NCBI GenBank assembly: GCA_041861885.1
Contig: JBGVUE010000001.1
Location: 248,001-312,000 of the forward strand
Direction: 5' to 3'
Length of the DNA: 64,000 bases
Origin: Haloimpatiens sp. FM7315
GTDB taxonomy: Bacteria; Bacillota; Clostridia; Clostridiales; Clostridiaceae
A program made the translations under genes and the position numbers. Under the pieces are notes generated by a model. That model was not told where the DNA came from. It made no database searches and worked only from the letters and a program-made list of their open reading frames with translations. Shown one piece after another: positions 10,656 to 19,842 of this stretch (positions are counted from its first letter, which is position 1; the number at the start of each line of letters is the position of its first letter).

Positions 10656-11693
10656 ATGAATTTATCAATTAACAAAGAATATCTTTTAAAAACTGCCAAA
10701 GAAATACTTTCATTTGATAGTCCCACTGGTTTTTGCTTTGATATTATGAAAACAATTGCGAAAAGAGCAGAGGATTTTGGTTATGATTTTGAAACAAACA
10801 ATAAAGGCTGTGGAATAATTACTATTAAAGGTAAGAGTGAAGAGAAAGTAATAGGATTATCTGCTCATGTAGATACTTTAGGAGCTATGGTAAGATCAAT
10901 TACTTCAAGTGGTACATTAAAATTCACTTTACTTGGAGGCCCAATAGTGCCTACATTAGATAGTGAATATTGCAAAATAAGAACTAGAGAAGGAAAAATA
11001 TATACTGGAACTTTTTTAAGTACTAGTGCTTCAACTCATGTTTATGCTGATAGTAGCTCTAAAAAACGTGATCCAGAAAATATGGAAATAAGAATAGATG
11101 AAGTAGTAAAATCAAAGGAAGATGTAGATAAATTAGGCATTTGCCCTGGAGATTTTGTATTTATAGATCCTAAGACAACAATAACAGAAAGCGGATTTAT
11201 AAAATCTAGATTTATAGATGATAAAGGCAGTGTTGCTTGTTTAATGGGATTACTTGAACTCTTTAATAGAGAAAAGATAGTACCAAACTATACTGTTAAA
11301 ATACTTGTTTCTACTTATGAAGAAGTTGGACATGGTGCATCATACATACCTACAGATATAACAGAAATGATAGCTGTTGATATGGGTTGTATCGGAAGTG
11401 ATCTTAGCTGTACTGAGTACGATGTTTCAATATGTGCAAAGGATTCAAGCGGACCATATGACTACAATATGGTAACTGATTTAGTTAATTTAAGTAAGAA
11501 AAATGATATTAAGTATGCTGTGGATATTTATCCTTTCTATGGCTCAGATGTTGGAGCTGCACTAAGAGGTGGAAACAACATAAGAGGAGCTCTTATAGGA
11601 CCTGGCGTTCATGCTTCTCACGGTATGGAAAGAACTCATTACAACGCTTTTGAAAATACAATAAAATTATTATACGCATATTTAACTAAGTAG
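10656..11693 (+). CDS. M42-family metallo-aminopeptidase (glucanase/peptidase-like)
   Basis: The 345-residue protein has M42 features: SAHVDTLG (first metal His/Asp), RFIDDKG (bridging Asp), STYEEVGHGA (catalytic Glu pair), AVDMG, and the C-terminal GVHASHGMERTH. M42 enzymes are cytosolic dodecameric aminopeptidases with two metal ions. Start 10656 has an AGAGGGGGAAGG ribosome site; the frame is open 22 codons further up without one. Confidence 0.88.
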   Translation: MNLSINKEYLLKTAKEILSFDSPTGFCFDIMKTIAKRAEDFGYDFETNNKGCGIITIKGKSEEKVIGLSAHVDTLGAMVRSITSSGTLKFTLLGGPIVPTLDSEYCKIRTREGKIYTGTFLSTSASTHVYADSSSKKRDPENMEIRIDEVVKSKEDVDKLGICPGDFVFIDPKTTITESGFIKSRFIDDKGSVACLMGLLELFNREKIVPNYTVKILVSTYEEVGHGASYIPTDITEMIAVDMGCIGSDLSCTEYDVSICAKDSSGPYDYNMVTDLVNLSKKNDIKYAVDIYPFYGSDVGAALRGGNNIRGALIGPGVHASHGMERTHYNAFENTIKLLYAYLTK

Positions 11694-11700
11694 ATATAAA

Positions 11701-11753
11701 ATACAAAACAAAAGGACTATTCAAGTTAATTGAAAGGCCCTTTTGTTTTGTAT
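11701..11753. terminator. Hairpin terminator after the M42 gene
   Basis: A 15-base perfect inverted repeat (11701-11715 with 11739-11753) whose arms carry A and T runs, just after the stop codon. Confidence 0.75.
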
Positions 11754-11785
11754 AGATGTAAGTGTAAAAAGAAAGGGGCATGTTT

Positions 11786-12031
11786 ATGAAGGTTAAAATC
11801 GGTAAAGTAATAGTATTTAATTCTGATCATGAAATAGGGATAAAAGGCGGAGGAAGGGCTCTTGTAAAAAAGGGAGATAAAGCCCAGGTTTTAAGAAAAG
11901 TAGATGAAACTACAGGGGAAATCCTGTATCTTTCAGGTGAGGCAAAGGGAAAAAGTCAATATGTTAAGATAGAAGTAGATGATGATATTGATGTAGATGA
12001 AATTGCAAGAAAATTAATGGAAGAGCTTTAG
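11786..12031 (+). CDS. Small conserved-looking protein, function unknown
   Basis: An 81-residue soluble protein, basic in the first half and acidic at the end (EVDDDIDVDEIARKLMEEL). It has no membrane segment and no motif that I recognise. The GAAAGGGG ribosome site is 8 bases from the ATG at 11786 and only 2 from the ATG at 11780, so 11786 is preferred. It stands alone between two hairpins. Confidence 0.65.
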   Translation: MKVKIGKVIVFNSDHEIGIKGGGRALVKKGDKAQVLRKVDETTGEILYLSGEAKGKSQYVKIEVDDDIDVDEIARKLMEEL

Positions 12032-12038
12032 AAACAAA

Positions 12039-12056
12039 AGGGACTTAAAAGTCCCT
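12039..12056. terminator. Bidirectional hairpin between convergent genes
   Basis: Stem AGGGACT/AGTCCCT with a 4-base loop. The minus-strand side is followed by a T-rich stretch, so it best serves the helicase gene. Confidence 0.6.
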
Positions 12057-12081
12057 ATAATCCATAATTTTTATTTTAAGT

Positions 12082-14370
12082 TTAAGAAATATAAGAAAGC
12101 ATTTTAGCTTTTTCTAAAAGAGAATAAATGTAAAGTTCATGAAGTGGTCTTGTCATAGCCACATATAAAAGTTTAACATCCAATGTTTCTTCGGTATAAG
12201 AATCCTTTGAAGCATTAGCAATTATAACTACATCAAATTCCAAACCTTTTGCAAGATAACAAGGTATTAAGACTATGCCACCTGGATAATCTTTTTCCTT
12301 ACCAGTTATTAAGGATACATCTTTTTTATTTTTTAGTAGCTTTTTTAAATCTGAGCATTCTTTTAAGGTCTTACATATAATTGCCATAGATTTGTATTTG
12401 CTTTTTTTCATTATTTCTATTCTTTCGTCTAGGGCACTTGCTATGTCTTTAAGAGAATCTTTTTCAAATACTTTAACTTTATCTCCGTGTCGTATTACAG
12501 GTTTAGCTTTAGGAAGTCTTGAATCCTTTAGACTTTCAATTACGCTACTTGCAGAGTCCATTATTTCAATTGTAGTTCTATAACTTTGCTCAAGACAAAG
12601 CTTAGTTGAAGGCTCACCATTAAAGATTAATTCTGACACATCATTCCAATCTTTAATGCCTCTGTATTCATAAATTCCTTGGCATAAATCACCTAGTATA
12701 GTGAAGGAGCTATTTTTAACAATTTTTTTAAGAACATAAAGCTGAAATAAACTAAAATCTTGAGCTTCATCTATTACAATATGTCTTAAATTTATTTTCT
12801 CATCTAGACCATAAATGCATACTGAAAGGTACATAAGAGGAGATAAATCCTCCATTTCTAAGGTTTTATTTTTCAAATCATCTAAAGAAGTATCTTTTAT
12901 GTAATTAATTAAGTTTTGATTTGTATCTTCTTCTTTTAATTTAGGTAAATTTATTAGAAAATTCTCATAGTATTCAAATACAGATCTTTCAGGAATTTTC
13001 GAAGTATATTCTTTTACTATGGTTTTAAGTTTCTTTTTTACTTTTAAAAGCAAATCATCTCTTTCGTCTATGATTTTAATAATTTTTTCTCTTCTTTCTT
13101 CGCAGTCATTCATGGATCTTCGTACTTTATTTAATTTAACTTCGTATTCATTTTCTATATGATCTAATATTTTATCTTTTTTATATTCTATTTTATTAAT
13201 CATACTTTTTTTTATTTCATTTATTCGTTTTGTAAAGGGTAAATAGCTGTAGTCTTTTAAAAATAGCTTTAGTATTTCCTTGTAAGTAAATAAAACGAAA
13301 TCATGAATCTTAAAATCTTCTTTAGGAATGTAATGATATGCTATATACTTTAGGTACTTTTTAAGTAAATCTTTAAATTCTAGAGAAGACTTAAAGGTTG
13401 AAGCACTTATTATCATTTGGTTTTCTTCGGCTTTTTTATTTGAATAATTTTCTATTATGTTAGATAGTTTTTCATGAGGAGGTTTTAATTTTAGTTTTTT
13501 ATAATTTTTTTTATTGAGTACACTAAAAGCAAATTCTTCAAAAGTGGTCTGACTTACATTTTCAACTCCAAGTTCAGGAAGAACTTCAGATATATAGCTT
13601 AAGAAGAACTTGTTTGGAGCTATAATCATGAAATTTTCAGGCTTTAAAGTTTTCTCATAGTTATACATAAGGTATGCAATTCTATGAAGTGCAATTGTGG
13701 TTTTTCCACCTCCTGCAGCTCCCTGTACTATAAGTGGTTTCCACATATTAGCCCTTATGACTTTATTTTGTTCTGATTGAATGGTGGAGACAATATCTTT
13801 AAGCCTATTGTCTTTATTAGAGCCCAAGGCAGCTTGAAGAAAATCATCATTAGTGGTTATGTCTATATCAAAAATTTCTTTTAGAAGTGCATTTTCTATG
13901 GTGTATTGCCTTTTAAGAGATATTTCCCCTTTGATGTTTCCATCCGGACATATATAACTTGCATTGCCTAAGCGTCCTTCATAGTAAAGATTTGCAACAG
14001 GGGAGCGCCAATCTACAATTATAAATTCTCCTGTTTCTTCATTAATTACAGACATCTTCCCTATATAGTATTTGCCTAATTTCATACTATTGTCTTCAGT
14101 AAAATCTACTCTTGCAAAATAGGGTTTTAAAAGACTTCTTTTAAGTTCTTTTGATTTTGTTTTCATACTAATTTGCATGGATTCATTAATTACAAGTTCA
14201 TTAAATTGCTCGGCGTTATCTGAATTATAGTGACTTTTACTGTATTCTACAGCTTCATCAATCTGTTTTTTTCGAGTACTTATAAGTTCATTAAAATCTT
14301 TTAAGTAACTGAGAGTTAATTTGAGCTTTTTACATTCATTTTTGTAATCGGGGTGCTTAAATGCGGGCAT
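12082..14370 (-). CDS. helD: HelD-like superfamily 1 helicase (RNA polymerase recycling factor)
   Basis: The 762-residue protein has an N-terminal coiled-coil arm, a Walker A motif (GAAGGGKTT) near residue 220, a Walker B (IDEAQDFS), the motif GDLCQGIYEYRG and late SF1 motifs (LAKGLEFDVV, LLYVAMTRP). The long charged insertion between residues ~330 and 520 is typical of HelD, which pulls stalled RNA polymerase off DNA using ATP. The start at 14370 follows GGAGG by 8 bases; an in-frame TTG five codons earlier overlaps the ribosome site and is unlikely. Confidence 0.88.
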   Translation of the reverse strand: MPAFKHPDYKNECKKLKLTLSYLKDFNELISTRKKQIDEAVEYSKSHYNSDNAEQFNELVINESMQISMKTKSKELKRSLLKPYFARVDFTEDNSMKLGKYYIGKMSVINEETGEFIIVDWRSPVANLYYEGRLGNASYICPDGNIKGEISLKRQYTIENALLKEIFDIDITTNDDFLQAALGSNKDNRLKDIVSTIQSEQNKVIRANMWKPLIVQGAAGGGKTTIALHRIAYLMYNYEKTLKPENFMIIAPNKFFLSYISEVLPELGVENVSQTTFEEFAFSVLNKKNYKKLKLKPPHEKLSNIIENYSNKKAEENQMIISASTFKSSLEFKDLLKKYLKYIAYHYIPKEDFKIHDFVLFTYKEILKLFLKDYSYLPFTKRINEIKKSMINKIEYKKDKILDHIENEYEVKLNKVRRSMNDCEERREKIIKIIDERDDLLLKVKKKLKTIVKEYTSKIPERSVFEYYENFLINLPKLKEEDTNQNLINYIKDTSLDDLKNKTLEMEDLSPLMYLSVCIYGLDEKINLRHIVIDEAQDFSLFQLYVLKKIVKNSSFTILGDLCQGIYEYRGIKDWNDVSELIFNGEPSTKLCLEQSYRTTIEIMDSASSVIESLKDSRLPKAKPVIRHGDKVKVFEKDSLKDIASALDERIEIMKKSKYKSMAIICKTLKECSDLKKLLKNKKDVSLITGKEKDYPGGIVLIPCYLAKGLEFDVVIIANASKDSYTEETLDVKLLYVAMTRPLHELYIYSLLEKAKMLSYIS

Positions 14371-14561
14371 AATGCTATCCTCCAATTTAATAATATTTTT
14401 ATTTGGAGCATGGTTTTTAGGTTAGGATTTAGTTTTCACAAGGTATAATCTATTATATTTTAAATAAGGATAAAAGTGAAATCATGTTATCTTGCTTTTA
14501 TTAACTATAAAATATGTTAAAATAATAAATCTCTCTGTTTTAAGGTATTTCTAAATTTTTC

Positions 14562-14590
14562 TTGACAAGTCTTTACTTTTATTGTAGATT
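14562..14590 (+). promoter_or_regulatory. Sigma-A-type promoter of the leader
   Basis: TTGACA at 14562-14567, 17-base spacer, TAGATT at 14585-14590. Transcription would begin near 14598. Confidence 0.6.
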
Positions 14591-14647
14591 ATATATGTAA
14601 CGTTAAATTAAAATAAGTTATTATCGGGTTTTAATACTCTATAATTG

Positions 14648-14686
14648 GTGGTATACAATACCTTATATAATGGTATTGTATACCAC
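14648..14686. promoter_or_regulatory. Perfect 15-base inverted repeat in the leader (operator or RNA hairpin)
   Basis: The arms 14648-14662 and 14672-14686 are perfect reverse complements around a 9-base AT loop. There is no T run after it, so it is not a terminator. It could be a repressor site or an RNA aptamer stem. Confidence 0.6.
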
Positions 14687-14725
14687 ATACAGGCCTATAA
14701 ATGTTTTTATAAATTTGAGCGTCAG

Positions 14726-14754
14726 TGCATATCTTTCTTATATGCATTTTTTTT
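14726..14754 (+). terminator. Intrinsic terminator within the leader
   Basis: Stem TGCATAT/ATATGCA with a 7-base loop followed by eight T. It would stop transcripts from the 14562 promoter after about 150 nucleotides unless antiterminated. Confidence 0.7.
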
Positions 14755-14894
14755 ATATTCAAATTAAAAGTTTGAATTTTTAAAATAGTATAAATATTTA
14801 TTACTATACAAAATCTATTTTTTCTTAGAGTCCTTATAAGTAATATAATATTGCTTTAAGATATTATATTTATAAAAGAAATGAGAATGGTAAA

Positions 14895-15683
14895 GTGAAG
14901 AAAAAAGTAGTAAAAAAATAATATAGATTTAGAGAGAGATCCTCTTTTGATGCTTTTGTTTAAATTAGCATTTCCTGCTATTATTGCACAAATTGTTAAT
15001 GTATTTTATAACATTGTGGATAGAATATTTATAGGCAGGATACCTAATGGACATATTGCTATGGCAGGGGTTGGAATAGCTTTTCCAATAATAATTATTA
15101 TATCTTCTTTTAGTGCCTTAATAGGTATGGGGGAGCGCCAATTGCAGCTATAAAAATGGGTGAAAAAAACAATGATGGTGCTGAAAAAATATTAAGCAAT
15201 AGTTTTTCAGCTCTTATAATAATAGGAATAATATTGACAATAGTATTTTATATTTTTAAAGAACCTTTACTTTGGCTTTTGGAGCTAGTAATGTAACTAT
15301 AAATTTTTCAAAAGATTATTTGGGAATATATCTTATTGGCTTATTATAATGTTATTTTCAAAATACCTTGTGAGAATTTTTAATAGTAATCCTGAATTGA
15401 TTTCATTTACATCTTGGAGTATGAGAATATTTTTGGTGGAATTATTATATTTGGAGCGCAAATTGCATGTCAACATACTTTCCTTGCTCTTGGACAAGCA
15501 AAGATATCTGTGTTGTTAGCTTTACTTAGAAAAATAATACTTCTTATACCTTTAGTATTTATATTCCCTATGTTTCTTGAGAATAAGCTTATGGCAGTAT
15601 TAATGGCAGAACCTGTGGCAGATATAGCAGCTTCTCTTTCTACTATAGTTTGTTTTAGTGTATTTTATAGAAAACATTTTAAC
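14895..15683 (+). pseudogene. MATE-family multidrug efflux transporter, decayed
   Basis: The N-terminal half-domain (AFPAIIAQIVNVFYNIVDRI, then MAGVGIAFPI) and the C-terminal part (IFGAQIACQHTFLALGQAK, LLRKIILLIPL, AEPVADIAAS) are MATE. The coding sequence is broken at A7 14912-14918, G5 15129-15133, T4 15277-15280 and T5 15430-15434. In addition, the sequence jumps near 15335-15345 from the fourth helix region (DYLGIYLIG) to the ninth (WLIIMLFSKYLVRIFN), losing roughly 185 residues compared with the usual ~450. The one-base breaks could be read errors; the deletion cannot be explained that way. An IS remnant is fused to the 3' end. The start is probably the GTG at 14895. Confidence 0.85.
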
Positions 15684-15833
15684 GAATTTGGGGTAAAAGA
15701 AATTGAAAAGGAAATAAAAAGTTTTATTTGTGAAAGAAAGGATATTGCTGATTTGGTTATAGATTTAAAAGAGAATCTTTTTGAACTGGGAAGAAATATA
15801 CTAGTAGAAATTTTGGAGGATATGGATAAAGTA
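15684..15833 (+). mobile_element. Remnant of an ISLre2-type transposase N-terminus
   Basis: In frame with the MATE tail, about 50 residues (FGVKEIEKEIKSFICER, DLKENLFELGRNILVEI, LEDMDK) look like the start of ISLre2-family transposases. After that the reading departs (HSVDVIQPEI) and stops at 15920. No terminal inverted repeats were found. The assignment comes from remembered family sequence and needs a search. Confidence 0.5.
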
Positions 15834-16189
15834 CATAGTGTTGATGTAATTCAACCTGAAATTAAGAAAACTGAATTCTTTGGGTATATTTTACTACATA
15901 AATATGAAAGCAAGGTATAATATGAGATAGAATAATTATATATTTTTGTTAATTCAAATCTTTATTTTATGCAGGGTGATTTCTATCTTTTATTTTCCTA
16001 CAGTAAATTAACTCTATCATAATACTGTAAATAATTTACTTTGAATTTCTTTTATGCTAGACTAAATGTATAAATTTAACATAATATATAAATCAACATG
16101 GCAAGGTGGATTCCTTGTACACTGAGTATAGAAAGGAAGTGAATTTTAGTGAAAGTCCCAATGTTTATTTGCTTTCACTAAAGGAAAAG

Positions 16190-16969
16190 ATGAATGAAGT
16201 TTTAAATGTAATTAAAAACAGAACATCTCTTAGAAACTATGATAATAGGGACATAAGTGTGGAAGACTTAAATACTATAATAGAAAGTGCAATGAGAGCT
16301 CCTACAGCTGGAAATATGATGTTTTATTCTATAATTGTCATAAAAGACAAAGATAAAAAACTAGCTTTAAGTAAAACCTGTGATAATCAAGCTTTTATAG
16401 CAAAAGCTCCAGTGCTTCTTTTATTTGTGGCAGATATGCAAAGACAATATGATTATTATAAAGTAAGTGGCGTTAAAGAATATTGCAAAAAGAAGGGTTT
16501 AGATTATACAGCTCCTTCAAAAGGTGATTTTCTACTTGCTTGTTCTGATGCTTTAGTAGCTGCACAAAATGCAGTAATAGCTGGTGAATCTTTAGGAATT
16601 GGTTCTTGCTATATTGGAGATATTATGGAGAATTATGAAAAACATAAGAAAATGTTAAACTTGCCACCTTGGGCTTTCCCTATATGTATGCTTACCTTTG
16701 GATATTATAAAGAGGATGAAAAGAAGATTATAAAATCAAGATTTGATAAAAAATATATTGTATTTGAAGAGGAATACAAGAACCTAAACCATGAAGATTT
16801 TAAAGAAATGTATAAGGAAAAGGAAAAATATGTGGTTAAGGGCAATAAGTTTAATGCTGAAAACTTTGGCCAATTGATTTATGGAAGAAAATCTGGTTCG
16901 GATTTTATGAAGGAAATGAATAGATCTGTGGAGGTTGCTTTAAAGTTTTGGGACAGGCATGAACTTTAA
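16190..16969 (+). CDS. Nitroreductase-family flavoprotein
   Basis: The 259-residue protein begins NEVLNVIKNRTSLRNYDNR, with the Arg-Ser/Thr pair that binds FMN phosphate, followed by MRAPTAGNMM, AQNAVIAGESLGIGSCYIGD and FPICMLTFGYY. These are the FMN-binding and dimer-interface blocks of NfsA/FRase-type enzymes that reduce nitro compounds or quinones with NAD(P)H. The start at 16190 follows AAAGGAAAAG; the frame is open 28 codons upstream from a GTG without family similarity. Confidence 0.85.
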   Translation: MNEVLNVIKNRTSLRNYDNRDISVEDLNTIIESAMRAPTAGNMMFYSIIVIKDKDKKLALSKTCDNQAFIAKAPVLLLFVADMQRQYDYYKVSGVKEYCKKKGLDYTAPSKGDFLLACSDALVAAQNAVIAGESLGIGSCYIGDIMENYEKHKKMLNLPPWAFPICMLTFGYYKEDEKKIIKSRFDKKYIVFEEEYKNLNHEDFKEMYKEKEKYVVKGNKFNAENFGQLIYGRKSGSDFMKEMNRSVEVALKFWDRHEL

Positions 16970-17064
16970 AAAAGTTCTAAGGTTTTTAAAGTAAAGCTAG
17001 CAAAATTAAATATTATTTTTCATTCAGAAAATATGAAAATTTATAAAGGGAGGTAGGCAGACTT

Positions 17065-17979
17065 ATGGGTAGTGTTAAATTTGCAGTATTCACAGATTTA
17101 CACCATGATGTCATTCCAGATGGACTTGAAAGATTAGAGAAATTTATGAAAAGAGCGGGTGAAGCAGAAGTAGATTTTATAATTGAACTTGGGGATTTCT
17201 GTTGTCCCCACCATAAAAACAAAGAATTGTTAAAAGTGTTTCATAGTTTTAATAAGCCACATTACCACGTTATAGGTAATCATGATACTGACTTATATAC
17301 TAAAAAAGATCTCATGAATTGGTTGGGAATGGACCACTCATACTATACATTTGAATGTGGTAATGTAAAGTTTATAGTGCTTGATTCATCTTTTATTAAA
17401 TACGGTAATGAATACGAAGTATATTATAGGCGTAATTATGAAAAAACAGAAGGTATATATCCTTCAATACCTGACTATGAATTAACTTGGTTGCAACGTG
17501 AAATTTCTGAAAGTTCATTACCAATAGTTATATTTTCGCACCATAGCTTAGATAACAACTTTAGAAACCGAGGGGTTGCAAACCGAGAAGAGGTGAATAG
17601 TATCATAAACAAAGCAGCAGATGAAAAGAAAATTTTAATTTGTGTTAATGGTCATGATCATGCAGATTCAATTAATAAAATTAACAAAACATATTATTTT
17701 ACACTTAATGCAATGTCTTATAAATGGTTAGGCTCAGAATATGAACATTTTTGTTATTCCAGGGAAATTCATTCAAAGTATCCATACCTAAAAGATATTT
17801 TTTTATATAATGAACCTTTATCTGCTGTAATATCAATTGATGAAAAAAATAATATTGATATACAAGGAATGAAGGGTGATTATCAGAAAATAACACCAAA
17901 GGAGCTTGGTATAACTGGCACCTTTGATGGAAGAATAATTAGTTCTAATGTATCATCTAAAAGTTTAATGTATAAATAA
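17065..17979 (+). CDS. Calcineurin-like metallophosphoesterase
   Basis: The 304-residue protein shows the family metal ligands in order: FTDLHHD, ELGDFCCP, VIGNHDTD, IFSHHSLDN and VNGHDHAD. Such enzymes hydrolyse phosphomonoesters or diesters. There is no signal peptide, so it should be cytosolic. A GGGAGG site precedes the ATG. The substrate is not evident from context. Confidence 0.88.
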   Translation: MGSVKFAVFTDLHHDVIPDGLERLEKFMKRAGEAEVDFIIELGDFCCPHHKNKELLKVFHSFNKPHYHVIGNHDTDLYTKKDLMNWLGMDHSYYTFECGNVKFIVLDSSFIKYGNEYEVYYRRNYEKTEGIYPSIPDYELTWLQREISESSLPIVIFSHHSLDNNFRNRGVANREEVNSIINKAADEKKILICVNGHDHADSINKINKTYYFTLNAMSYKWLGSEYEHFCYSREIHSKYPYLKDIFLYNEPLSAVISIDEKNNIDIQGMKGDYQKITPKELGITGTFDGRIISSNVSSKSLMYK

Positions 17980-17983
17980 TTAG

Positions 17984-18004
17984 AATCATATCCATATGAT
18001 TTTG
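17984..18004 (+). terminator. Short hairpin after the phosphoesterase
   Basis: AATCATA/TATGATT around a 4-base loop, then TTTT. It is a weak terminator candidate. Confidence 0.4.
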
Positions 18005-18143
18005 ATACTAAATTAAAGGACTTTAGACTCAAAAATAAAATTTAACGAATAGATAATTGTAAAAAATTGTGAACTAGTTAATTGTATAATAATGAAAAAA
18101 AGTGTATACAAGATATTTAATTTACATATTAGGAGGTTATAAA

Positions 18144-18463
18144 ATGGTAATCAAGCCTTTGGATGATGTTATGTCTATATTGTGTTGTTTATAATTGTAT
18201 GCTTGAATTTTTATAAAGCACTATATATTAGGAAGTATACACCCAACGGTAGTTCTAGTAGCAAATTAATTCAAATATATGATTTGGTTATCGATATTTT
18301 ATGTGGTGTAGCGATGGTTGGAGGTTTAATATTTCAAGGGGTATTGGCAGACAACAATGCATTAGGGCACAAAACTTGGTTGAACACACTTTTAGCCATA
18401 TCAATTTTAATTCTTATTTTCTTTATATTAAATGTAATTGTAATTTTTAGAAAAAGAAAATAA
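18144..18463 (+). CDS. Small membrane protein, unknown function (one frameshift)
   Basis: A strong ribosome site (AGGAGGT) precedes the ATG at 18144, whose frame stops after 14 codons. One extra base around 18180 continues it into FIIVCLNFYKALYIRKY and gives about 106 residues with three hydrophobic segments and a basic end (FRKRK). I do not recognise the family. It is followed by another small membrane protein on the same strand and faces an unrecognised minus-strand protein, so the three may form a functional group. Confidence 0.6.
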
Positions 18464-18552
18464 GTATAATATACAGATTGACTGATACGTATTTTTTTAA
18501 GTAGAAAATATAATTATAAATATATAAGATATATAAAAAAGGAGAGAATTCA

Positions 18553-18714
18553 TTGGATAAATTTGGAATAAAATTATTATTCATAACCTTTTTAGAAATT
18601 ATATTAACTGTATTATCTATAGGATTTATATTAAAGTCAACAGTAGATGCTATTTATAATATTCCATTTATAGTTATATTTCTTTTAAACCGTTTTCTAA
18701 AATGTTCCAGATAG
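18553..18714 (+). CDS. 53-residue membrane peptide starting at TTG
   Basis: AAGGAGAG lies seven bases upstream of a TTG start. The product is almost entirely hydrophobic, with two membrane segments (KLLFITFLEIILTVLSIGFI and NIPFIVIFLL) and a basic tail (NRFLKCSR). Its end overlaps the end of the minus-strand gene by 18 bases. Function unknown; small size and context fit an immunity- or stress-type peptide, but nothing proves that. Confidence 0.5.
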   Translation: MDKFGIKLLFITFLEIILTVLSIGFILKSTVDAIYNIPFIVIFLLNRFLKCSR

Positions 18715-19592
18715 ATAAGATACTAGTTTCCATAATTTTGGACTTGGGTTTAATTTTAAAGTTGCTTTAGTTAGTTTATTAGAATCATATGATATTTCAG
18801 CTGACCAATGCATTTTTTCAGAAGTGTGTACATACTCTGATGAAAAAAATGTCTTTGTTTAGTTCCAGAACGAGATACACTTATTCCTGCATAAACTCCT
18901 TTAAGACTTGCATATTCGTCGCCACCATAATACATACCACATGGAAAGCTCCAAGCCGCTCCTTTATTATTATTTATTTGTTCTAATGACCCATTCAAAG
19001 TACCGACAGCTTCAGTTGAAACTGAACATTTTGAAGTATTATTAGCATTAAAACTATTATCCCAAGTTACACCAATCGCATCGCGATGATAAGTTAACAT
19101 ACCAGAACTCCAATATGCATTTGATTGTACCCAATATGTTGGTGAAGCTCCAGAAACTGTTGTATATAATGAAAGCTTATCTCTATATTGAGTTTGTCCT
19201 TTGATAGAACGTAATTCTATAGTATTACTATTTGTTACTTCATTTTCAGTTAAAGGTCTTAAATTATCATTTCCATTTGCATCTTTTGTTACTTCAAACT
19301 CTGCTTCAGCTACTCCTATTGCCAAAGGAGTATGACCTTCCTTTATCATTTTTTTAAGATCTTTTTCAAAGTTTTTATTTTGAATCATTTTCTTAATATT
19401 GTTTAAATTTTCATCTGTAATATTTAGTAGTGATTTTATTGTATTCTTTTGTGTTACAACAACATTCTCATTTTCAATTTTAATATCTAAATCTTTTAAA
19501 TTAACAGTATAGTGTTTTTCATATATTTTGTCATTTGTCTTATGTGTGTCATTTTTTAATGTTTTAGCATTTGTACTATTAAACATGCTCAT
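18697..19592 (-). CDS. Unrecognised, possibly exported protein (one frameshift)
   Basis: About 298 residues if one base is added near 18843-18860. As read, the frame ends early at 18771, but the shifted frame gives a coherent tail (SSEYVHTSEKMHWSAEISYD, then LNPSPKLWK). The N-terminal third is charged and helical; the rest is rich in Ser, Thr, Asn, Gly and aromatic residues (YWVQSNAYWSSG, GAAWSFPCGMYYGGDE), like a beta-rich extracellular protein, with two Cys. The start has no good ribosome site or signal peptide; the first residues (MFNSTNAKT) look like a signal cleavage region, so the true start may be lost upstream. Confidence 0.55.
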
Positions 19593-19683
19593 ACTGAATA
19601 TTAATCAATGTTCCATTAGTATAGGCTATATTCGTTAACATATCTTTTATTTAAAAGTAAGTTTAATTGACGAAAAACTTTGG

Positions 19684-19716
19684 TTAAAAAACTACCTAAA
19701 AGGTGGTTTTTTTATT
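19684..19716. terminator. Bidirectional hairpin
   Basis: AAAACTACC/GGTGGTTTT stem with a 4-base loop and A/T runs on both sides. It lies upstream of the minus-strand gene at 18697-19592, so it could act as an attenuator in that gene's leader. Confidence 0.5.
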
Positions 19717-19842
19717 TTTGAAATACTTCTTTACATACGAACATATGTTTGATAAAATTAATGTATAAAATTTTTATATAAAATAATGCTAATAATAAAT
19801 GCTAGATTATTAATATAAGAACATAATTTTAAGAGGTGTGAA

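Larger units (their letters stand above)
14371..14894. other. Intergenic region with a structured leader
   Basis: About 520 bases without a gene. It holds a promoter, a perfect 15-base hairpin and a terminator-like hairpin in that order (separate entries), ending about 140 bases before the MATE pseudogene. It does not match the purine, preQ1, FMN, T-box or ykkC consensus patterns that I know. Confidence 0.6.
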
